NCBI GenBank assembly: GCA_035271585.1
Contig: DATERL010000053.1
Coordinates: forward strand, 1-11,522
Length of the DNA: 11,522 nucleotides
Source: Roseimarinus sp035271585
GTDB lineage: Bacteria > Bacteroidota > Bacteroidia > Bacteroidales > Prolixibacteraceae
Direction of reading: 5' to 3'
Below the pieces are notes generated by a model, which was given only the letters and a program-made list of their open reading frames with translations, was not told the DNA's origin and searched no databases. Positions 6,560 through 11,522 of this stretch are shown here, piece after piece. The stretch's first letter is position 1, and every line of letters starts with the position of its first letter. The translations under genes and the position numbers were made by a program.

Positions 6560-8881
6560 ATGCGGTGTTTTATGCAGCTTAAAAATTTATTTTCAGATTC
6601 AACAAAAGAAAAAAATATCGATGGGATCAAAAATAAGATCATTGATAAACTTTTGACTGTTTATATCGTTGTGTCGTTTCCATTATTGATTCTTTCCCTT
6701 ACTCGCACCCATACTACTGGATGGACTATTTCTTATACCTTGCAATTGGTTTTTATCATCTTTTTTGCGTTTATTTTTATATTCCGAAAAAAATTAACAT
6801 TCAGATTCAAAGCACTATCAACTGCGTTGCTGATATTATTTATTTTTGTTTTTAGTATAAGTTATTTTGGATTACTTTCTAGTGGTTTAGCCTATGTTTT
6901 GTTATTGGTTGTTTTTGTTACCCTGTTTTTGGGTAAAAAATATGGATATATTTCGTTGGGGATTAGCCTTGTGGTTTATATCGTTTTTGCCATTTTGTAC
7001 AGTAAGTCAATAATTACTTATAGTTTCGATACTATTAGCATGTTGCATGACGTGAGGTTATGGTTGGCAATAGGTTTGACCCTGTTGGTGGTATCGTACA
7101 CTTCGATATTTATAGTGAGTGGTTTAGAAAAAGCACTTCTCGATTTACTTCATAAATCAAGTCAAAGCGAAACCGATTACCGTTTGCTTTTCGATCAGTC
7201 TTCCGAAGGTATTATAATAACCAATATCGAAGGTGAAATATTATTGGTTAACGAGAATTTTAGAAAAATGTCGGGGTTTACTAACGATGACATTATCGGA
7301 AAAAAGTACTTAGATTTCGTTGTTGTCGAAGCGGGTAAACCTAAGCCTTTAAGGTACGACTTGTTGCAAATTGGTAAAACCTTGGTAACCGAACGAAAAG
7401 TACACGATAAACAAGGTAAGATAAGGCATGTTAAGGTTAAAACTAACATGTTGCCCGATGGTCGTTTTCAATCATTGATGAGTGATAATTATCAACAAAA
7501 ACTATACGAAGAACAAATTGAAGCCGAAAAGGAATTTGGGAAAACATTGATTGAAACATTACCCGGTATTTTTTATGTTTTCGAGAATTACGATAAACTG
7601 GTGCAATGGAACGAAAGTTTACTCTTGGCGAGTGGTTATTCAAAAGACGAAATCCAGAAAATTCACCCCAACGAGCTTTTCGATAATGGCGAATATGAAA
7701 ACAGTGCCGATACGATGTTCAAAATGAAGAAAGCCGATTCTGCCTATTTTAGAGCCGATTTGATTACTAAAACAGGAGAGCGTGTGCCTTTGTATAATTC
7801 GGCTATAAACTACAAGCGCAACGGTAAAATTTACCTTATGGGCATGGGCTACGACATTTCGGGCTTACTCAGCGCCGAAAAAGCTTTGAAAAATAGCGAA
7901 GAGAATTTCAGAAATATATACAACAACACCAGTGATGCTGTTTTTATTTTCAATCATAGTTTTAAGGTATTATCGGCTAACGAGCGTTTTTTTGCATTAA
8001 CCGGGCTTAACCCCGACGATTTAAAAAGAGTAAATATCTTCGATTTTATTTTCGATAAAAGTGCTTTGCGAAAGGTCGCCTCTGAAATATTCAGGGTAGA
8101 TAAGGGGAGAGTGGTTGTTGCTGAATACCTCATTACCGATGTTGCGGGAAGGCAATTCCCAATTGAGGTGCGTAGCCGTCAAATTGATTACGAGGGCAGT
8201 ATGGCTGTTGTAACATCGTTTAACGAAATAACTGCCCGTAAAGATTTCGAAAAGCAGGTGTACAGTGTTTCGGTTAAAGCCGAAGAAGACGAGCGCGGTC
8301 GTATTGCCAAAGACTTGCACGATGGATTGGGACCACTACTTTCGACTTGTAAAATATACCTACACAATATAAAAAATGCCGAATACAGCGAAAGGGAAAT
8401 TCATTCGTATTCAAAATTAACAGAACTCATTAACGAATCGCTAATTGGTGTTAAGGAAATATCGAATAACCTGAGCCCTCATATTTTACGAAATTTTGGT
8501 CTCGAACATGCTTTGAAAAGCTTTGTCGAAAAAATATCGATGTATTCCGAAATGAAAATTGAAACCCAGCTCATGGCGCCAAATCGGTACGACGAAATTA
8601 TCGAAATAACGCTCTACCGAATTGCTACTGAGTTGCTAAACAACACTTTTAAACATTCTAAAGCCGATTTAGTTAAAATTGAACTATTTGAAAATGATGA
8701 AAAACTATATTTCAACTATTCAGATAATGGAACAGGTTTCGATTATAGAAAAATATGGCAAGAGAAAAAGGGATTGGGACTATTTAATATCGTGTCGCGT
8801 ATCAATTCGGTTGGCGGAAAAATTAATTTTGATACCGACCTTAATAAAGGTGTAAAAGTAAACATTGAAACACATATCTAA
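6560..8881 (+). CDS. Multi-PAS membrane histidine kinase, NarX/DesK type
   Basis: Sensor kinase of a two-component system, 773 aa. Residues about 30-187 hold around six transmembrane helices joined by short loops (about 31-48, 57-76, 86-104, 109-124, 129-149, 167-187), with no large periplasmic domain. Three PAS domains follow: about 203-310 (DYRLLFDQSSEGIIITN start), 322-435 and 443-562. The transmitter is of the HisKA_3 class: ERGRIAKDLHDGLGPLLS with the phospho-accepting His587, then a HATPase_c domain with N-box ELLNNTFKHS (691-700), SDNGTGFD (721-728) and KGLGLFNI (737-744). This class partners with NarL-type regulators, and such a gene starts 2 nt after the stop. The signal is unknown; the membrane part or the PAS domains may sense it. 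A second ATG at 6572 (residue 5) is an equally possible start, since neither has a clear ribosome binding site. Confidence 0.93.
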   Translation: MRCFMQLKNLFSDSTKEKNIDGIKNKIIDKLLTVYIVVSFPLLILSLTRTHTTGWTISYTLQLVFIIFFAFIFIFRKKLTFRFKALSTALLILFIFVFSISYFGLLSSGLAYVLLLVVFVTLFLGKKYGYISLGISLVVYIVFAILYSKSIITYSFDTISMLHDVRLWLAIGLTLLVVSYTSIFIVSGLEKALLDLLHKSSQSETDYRLLFDQSSEGIIITNIEGEILLVNENFRKMSGFTNDDIIGKKYLDFVVVEAGKPKPLRYDLLQIGKTLVTERKVHDKQGKIRHVKVKTNMLPDGRFQSLMSDNYQQKLYEEQIEAEKEFGKTLIETLPGIFYVFENYDKLVQWNESLLLASGYSKDEIQKIHPNELFDNGEYENSADTMFKMKKADSAYFRADLITKTGERVPLYNSAINYKRNGKIYLMGMGYDISGLLSAEKALKNSEENFRNIYNNTSDAVFIFNHSFKVLSANERFFALTGLNPDDLKRVNIFDFIFDKSALRKVASEIFRVDKGRVVVAEYLITDVAGRQFPIEVRSRQIDYEGSMAVVTSFNEITARKDFEKQVYSVSVKAEEDERGRIAKDLHDGLGPLLSTCKIYLHNIKNAEYSEREIHSYSKLTELINESLIGVKEISNNLSPHILRNFGLEHALKSFVEKISMYSEMKIETQLMAPNRYDEIIEITLYRIATELLNNTFKHSKADLVKIELFENDEKLYFNYSDNGTGFDYRKIWQEKKGLGLFNIVSRINSVGGKINFDTDLNKGVKVNIETHI

Positions 8882-8883
8882 TT

Positions 8884-9528
8884 ATGATAAACATTATTAT
8901 TGTCGAGGACCACACTCTATTTAGGGAGGGAATAAAAAGTTTATTGGCAACCAACGATAACTATAATGTAGTTGCCGAGTTTTCAAATGGAAAAGCTTTT
9001 GTTGATGCGCTTTTTGATTACGAATTCGACTTGGTTCTAATTGATATCGAAATGCCTCTGATGAATGGAATTGAAGCAACTACTGAAGCGAAAATAAAGA
9101 AACCTAACTTGAAGTTCATTGCACTCTCGATGTATAGCGACCAAAGTTACTATTACGAAATGATAAAAGCTGGCGTTTCGGGTTTTGTGCTTAAAGAGGC
9201 GACTACCGACGAACTTGAAAAAGCCATTAATGACGTAATCAACAACGAAAGTTTTTTTTCGCCTAAATTGTTGCAACAGGTTATTTTGCATATTCCCGAG
9301 TTGAGATCGAAGCAAGACTTAGTTAAAAAGCTCGATATTACCGATCGAGAACTGGATGTGTTAAAACTTATTTGTAAGGGCATGACCAATAATGAAATAT
9401 CAGAAGAACTTTTTCTAAGTCCTAAAACCATCGAAACGCATAAAACCCGCCTGCTTAAAAAAACCAATACTCGTAACAGTACCAGTTTAATCGTTTTCGC
9501 TTTTAAAAATAGAATAGTTGAATTGTAA
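8884..9528 (+). CDS. NarL/LuxR-family response regulator
   Basis: Transcription factor activated by phosphorylation, 214 aa. The receiver domain spans 1-118 with acidic residues Glu8 and Asp9, phospho-acceptor Asp54 in LIDIEMP, Ser82 (LSMYS) and Lys104 (VLKEA). The LuxR/GerE helix-turn-helix spans about 150-211: ITDRELDVLKLICKGMTNNEISEELFLSPKTIETHKTRLLKKT, split here by its usual positions into 152-170 and 171-194. The ATG is 2 nt after the kinase stop, so the two are surely co-transcribed and are a cognate pair. The target genes are not shown by the sequence; the lone receiver gene just downstream, with its palindromic start region, is one candidate. Confidence 0.95.
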   Translation: MINIIIVEDHTLFREGIKSLLATNDNYNVVAEFSNGKAFVDALFDYEFDLVLIDIEMPLMNGIEATTEAKIKKPNLKFIALSMYSDQSYYYEMIKAGVSGFVLKEATTDELEKAINDVINNESFFSPKLLQQVILHIPELRSKQDLVKKLDITDRELDVLKLICKGMTNNEISEELFLSPKTIETHKTRLLKKTNTRNSTSLIVFAFKNRIVEL

Positions 9529-9629
9529 TGTTTTTTGAACTTCTATGTAGGGGTTTCCCCTTGTTTCAATTAAGGGAATATCCTCTTTTTTTCAGTATTA
9601 TGCCTTATAATAACTATTGCAATATACTT

Positions 9630-9637
9630 TAAGTTTG
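9630..9637 (+). promoter_or_regulatory. -7 promoter box of the lone receiver gene
   Basis: TAAGTTTG is an exact match to the Bacteroidota -7 consensus TAnnTTTG, but no convincing -33 TTTG is seen 19-21 bp upstream. Transcription would start at about 9643, giving a leader of only some 13 nt and placing the start site inside the adjacent palindrome. The missing -33 box suggests a weak promoter or one needing an activator. Confidence 0.45.
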
Positions 9638-9655
9638 TTGTTATAATTATAACAA
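9638..9655. promoter_or_regulatory. Perfect 18-bp palindrome touching the receiver start codon
   Basis: TTGTTATAATTATAACAA is fully self-complementary, directly follows the -7 box and ends at the base before the ATG (9656). As DNA it is placed like an operator at the transcription start. As RNA, if transcribed from further upstream, it could fold at the start codon. The only other information in this stretch is the promoter box. Confidence 0.6.
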
Positions 9656-10057
9656 ATGGGTCGTAAAACCAAAGTAGCAATAGTTGACGATAACTTGGCT
9701 TTTCTTGAAGGATTAAGCGCTTTAATCGATTCTGACGATAGTTTTGAGTTGGTATCAAAATTTACGTCGGGTAAAAGTTTGCTGAATTTCAATAAGCTTA
9801 GTAACATTGATTTGCTACTTCTTGACGTTGAAATGCCCGAAATGAACGGAATAGAAACAGCTAGATTGCTGAATTATAACCATCCAAACATTAAAATAAT
9901 TGCGGTTACCATGTATCAGGATAAAGTTTACCTGACGCAGTTAATCGAGTCGGGTTTTTTGGGCTTTGTTAATAAGACCAACGTTAGCGACGAGCTTTTT
10001 GATACCATTGATCGGATAATGAAAGGGGAGCTTTGTTTTCCCGAAAGCATAAATTGA
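9656..10057 (+). CDS. Stand-alone receiver-domain protein (NarL-type receiver, no output domain)
   Basis: Single-domain response regulator, 133 aa. All key receiver residues are present: Asp11 and Asp12 (IVDDN), phospho-acceptor Asp57 in LLDVEMPEMNG, Thr85 (AVTMYQ) and Lys107 (FVNKT). It aligns almost without gaps to the receiver of the neighbouring regulator (DVEMP versus DIEMP, NGIE shared, GFLGFVNK versus GVSGFVLK). It stops at CFPESIN, where the other protein continues into its linker and helix-turn-helix. The 103 bp after the stop encode no recognisable helix-turn-helix in any frame, so this is an intact short protein rather than a recent frameshift. Likely roles are a phosphate sink or relay for the adjacent kinase, or control by protein contact; both are inference. 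Its own promoter and palindrome suggest separate control. Confidence 0.9.
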   Translation: MGRKTKVAIVDDNLAFLEGLSALIDSDDSFELVSKFTSGKSLLNFNKLSNIDLLLLDVEMPEMNGIETARLLNYNHPNIKIIAVTMYQDKVYLTQLIESGFLGFVNKTNVSDELFDTIDRIMKGELCFPESIN

Positions 10058-10136
10058 TAAATAATTGATTGGTGATTGGCACTTTTTTTAAAGCTATTTT
10101 GATTTAGAAGGTGTTATTATTAAGAGGGGAGAAGGG

Positions 10137-10161
10137 AAAAGGCGTGTTTTGCGCCTTTTTT
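10137..10161. terminator. Bidirectional intrinsic terminator
   Basis: AAAAGGCG (10137-10144) and CGCCTTTT (10152-10159) form an 8-bp stem with a 7-nt loop, followed by two more T on the plus strand. It lies between the convergent receiver gene and NigD-like gene and overlaps the last stop region of the latter. The short A-run on its left gives a T-tract for minus-strand transcripts. Confidence 0.8.
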
Positions 10162-10853
10162 CATTGTTTCTGTTGATAGAATGATCCATGCCTTTGGTTT
10201 TCCACTTGATCGTAACCTATCCAGTTTACGGTGAAGTTTATTGTGTCATTTTTAGCTTCAATAATGTTGTCCATCCTGAACGTTACAATTCCTTTTAGAT
10301 AGTATGCCTTATTGTCGCTATTGGCATTGTGCCTAAATTCAAGTTCAACAGGTTCGTCAATTGTTCCTTTTTGGTTTGTTTTATAGCCCAGATTGATAAA
10401 ATGAATTTTTTGGTATCCATAATACATGAACTCAATATTGAGCATGTCTCCAACCATCCAAATATCGGTAATGTTAACCGGATCGTTTCCCAAGCTGTCG
10501 GTGTTTTGAGCGCTTATGGCAATAATATCCTTAAAGGTCACATTGTTTAAATCGTTTATTTTAACGTAGAATGTTTTATCCGATTCACCAACTTCGTCTA
10601 AAATGGTGTAATTAACAATTACCCGTTGCTTATTGCGGGGCACAAAGTGTTGTGCCGAGTTGGAAAGTGGAAAGAGCGTATCGCCATTGTCGCATTTTAT
10701 TACAAAATCGTATCCCCGTGTGTCAATGGTGTCGATAAGTCCCATTGTAATCCATATTTTACCCAATGAATAATAGTTGTCGTTTTTGTTACACGACGCA
10801 AAACTTATTAAAAGAATGATAGCAATAGAAATTTCGGTAAATGTTCGTTTCAT
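10161..10853 (-). CDS. NigD-like lipoprotein
   Basis: Exported lipoprotein of 230 aa. Residues 1-20 form a signal peptide with lipobox SFASC, so Cys21 is the probable lipidated residue. The following Asn-Lys-Asn-Asp lacks an inner-membrane-retention Asp at position +2. The mature part begins DNYYSLGKIWITMG and continues as a beta-rich N-terminal domain (about 30-95) and a C-terminal domain (about 100-225) with INLGYKTNQ and YLKGIVTFRMDNI segments, the layout of NigD-family proteins of Bacteroidales. NigD was named from a Bacteroides locus for bacteriocin-related functions, but most family members have no known role. No promoter of the TAnnTTTG type is visible in the 119-bp upstream gap, so it may depend on another promoter type or on readthrough past the terminator at 10915-10950. 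Confidence 0.8.
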   Translation of the reverse strand: MKRTFTEISIAIILLISFASCNKNDNYYSLGKIWITMGLIDTIDTRGYDFVIKCDNGDTLFPLSNSAQHFVPRNKQRVIVNYTILDEVGESDKTFYVKINDLNNVTFKDIIAISAQNTDSLGNDPVNITDIWMVGDMLNIEFMYYGYQKIHFINLGYKTNQKGTIDEPVELEFRHNANSDNKAYYLKGIVTFRMDNIIEAKNDTINFTVNWIGYDQVENQRHGSFYQQKQ

Positions 10854-10914
10854 AATTTATCTAATTTAACTATTAATGAGATTTCTTTCAACTTGAAAAG
10901 GTTGCGTAAGCTAT

Positions 10915-10950
10915 AAAAAAAAGCTGTGCAGAATAACCAGCACAGCTTTT
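10915..10950 (-). terminator. Intrinsic terminator of the ppiD-like gene
   Basis: GCTGTGC (10923-10929) and GCACAGC (10940-10946) form a 7-bp G+C-rich stem with a 10-nt loop, extended by AAAA/TTTT to 11 bp. On the minus strand the hairpin is followed by a run of eight T (10922-10915), 22 nt past the stop of the PpiD-like gene. Confidence 0.9.
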
Positions 10951-10972
10951 GTATTTAGTATGATATCAATTT

Positions 10973-11522
10973 TTAATAAAATTTCGAACGTTTGTCAACA
11001 ATCTTAATCTTGTTTTTAATGGTCTGGTAAGCTTGATAGCTGGCACGATAGCTTGACGATTGATATAAGGCGAGTTTTTCGTCTTCGATGCTTTCGTTAG
11101 TGCTACCTTCAATATTGGTTAGTTGAATCACGTAAACACCATTACGGCCTGTTATGGGACTCGAAAGCTGGTTCACTTCGAGAGCAGAAGCTGCTCCGTT
11201 TATCGAAGGTTCGTAACCAATGGCGTTAACCGAGCCGTACGAAAAGTTAAAACCATTAGCTGATTCAACTTCTAAGTTCAGGTTATTTGCGGTTTCTTCA
11301 ATGGTTGATGCTTTGGCTTTTACAAATTCAGCTAACAGCATTTCTTGTTTTTTGTCTTTAATAACGGCCATTTCGATACTTGATTTAACTGTCTCAAAAG
11401 GTTGAGTGCCTTCTTCAAGTTCGTTCGAAACAACAGCGATTACAAATTTGTTCTCGATTTCGAAAACAGGTGAGTTATCGTTACCAGCAACCAATTTACC
11501 TTTATTGGTATTAAAGGTGGCC
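10973..11522 (-). CDS. PpiD/SurA-like peptidylprolyl isomerase, C-terminal part
   Basis: Partial gene: the reading frame stays open to the right edge (residues ATFNTNKGKL precede LVAGND), so the true start is outside the window and a TTG at 11492-11494 is an internal Leu codon. About 183 residues are seen. They contain VFEIENKFVIAVVSNELEEGTQPFETVKSSIE, split at its natural helix boundary, then a long helical segment (KKQEMLLAEFVKAKASTIEE) and ITGRNGVYVIQLTNIEG, and the end KIKIVDKRSKFY. This resembles the C-terminal region of the about 700-aa membrane-anchored PpiD of Bacteroidota, a chaperone and prolyl isomerase that helps fold outer-membrane proteins in the periplasm. The parvulin domain itself is not in view, so the assignment rests on the tail only. 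Confidence 0.8.
   Translation of the reverse strand, partial: ATFNTNKGKLVAGNDNSPVFEIENKFVIAVVSNELEEGTQPFETVKSSIEMAVIKDKKQEMLLAEFVKAKASTIEETANNLNLEVESANGFNFSYGSVNAIGYEPSINGAASALEVNQLSSPITGRNGVYVIQLTNIEGSTNESIEDEKLALYQSSSYRASYQAYQTIKNKIKIVDKRSKFY

Larger units (their letters stand above)
9529..9655 (+). other. Gap between regulator and lone receiver with small hairpins
   Basis: The gap contains AGGGG-TTT-CCCCT (9549-9561), a 5-bp hairpin 20 nt past the regulator stop. The CCCTT part (9558-9562) can pair instead with AAGGG (9572-9576), and a run of seven T follows at 9586-9592. This could be a weak terminator or attenuator that separates the kinase-regulator transcript from the next gene. The stems are short, so confidence is low. 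Confidence 0.3.

Noticed and set aside
9570..9807. Two minus-strand open frames across the receiver gene start
   Set aside because: They are antisense to the receiver, overlap its conserved residues and have no start signals or family resemblance.
10058..10160. Possible decayed helix-turn-helix after the lone receiver, which would make it a broken regulator
   Set aside because: The stretch has several stops and no residues resembling the LuxR helix-turn-helix in any plus-strand frame, and a terminator follows. The receiver ends at a natural domain boundary.
11220..11405. Plus-strand open frame of 61 codons inside the PpiD-like gene
   Set aside because: It lies antisense to a clearly conserved coding frame and encodes nothing recognisable.
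10973..11494. Treating the right-edge gene as a complete 173-aa protein
   Set aside because: The putative start is a TTG inside a frame that continues unbroken to the window edge, so it is a truncated view of a longer gene.
1..11522. Defence system, phage or transposon content
   Set aside because: No integrase, transposase, nuclease, toxin-antitoxin pair, direct repeat array or terminal inverted repeats were found; all genes have ordinary chromosomal roles.

Overview
The window is AT-rich chromosomal DNA from a Bacteroidota bacterium, most likely in or near the order Bacteroidales. Three things point there: a NigD-like lipoprotein, the TAnnTTTG/TTTG promoter grammar upstream of several genes, and the general style of the proteins (PEGA lipoprotein, Bacteroidota-type PpiD, flippase beginning MKRKFFTNLLLLL). 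This placement comes from family and motif recognition, not from a database search. I see no tRNA, rRNA, CRISPR, insertion sequence or phage gene, so this looks like ordinary core or near-core genome.

Layout from left to right. (1) A small PEGA-domain lipoprotein (+) converges on pdxB (-), the vitamin B6 enzyme erythronate-4-phosphate dehydrogenase; a strong bidirectional hairpin terminator lies between them. (2) A leftward three-gene operon, ctp - pnuC - nicotinamide riboside kinase, has overlapping genes (14 and 8 nt). PnuC would bring in nicotinamide riboside and the NadR-type kinase would trap it as NMN, which makes an NAD salvage unit. The first gene is an exported C-terminal processing (S41) protease with no obvious metabolic link. 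Its promoter has a textbook Bacteroidota -7 and -33 pair, and a 10-bp inverted repeat overlaps both. (3) A divergent polysaccharide/lipid flippase (+) starts with TTG.

(4) A signalling unit (+): a 773-aa membrane histidine kinase with about six transmembrane helices, three PAS domains and a NarX/DesK-type HisKA_3 core. Two nucleotides later comes its NarL/LuxR-type response regulator. After a 127-bp gap there is a stand-alone receiver protein that resembles the regulator without its DNA-binding domain. The receiver gene has a -7 promoter box followed by a perfect 18-bp palindrome that touches its ATG. (5) On the minus strand lie a NigD-like lipoprotein and, cut by the right edge, the C-terminal part of a PpiD/SurA-like periplasmic folding factor. 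Hairpin terminators flank the lipoprotein gene.

The best candidates for something not yet described are the kinase-regulator-lone receiver module with its start-codon palindrome, and the coupling of a periplasmic protease to NAD-precursor uptake under an apparent operator. Everything else is recognisable housekeeping.
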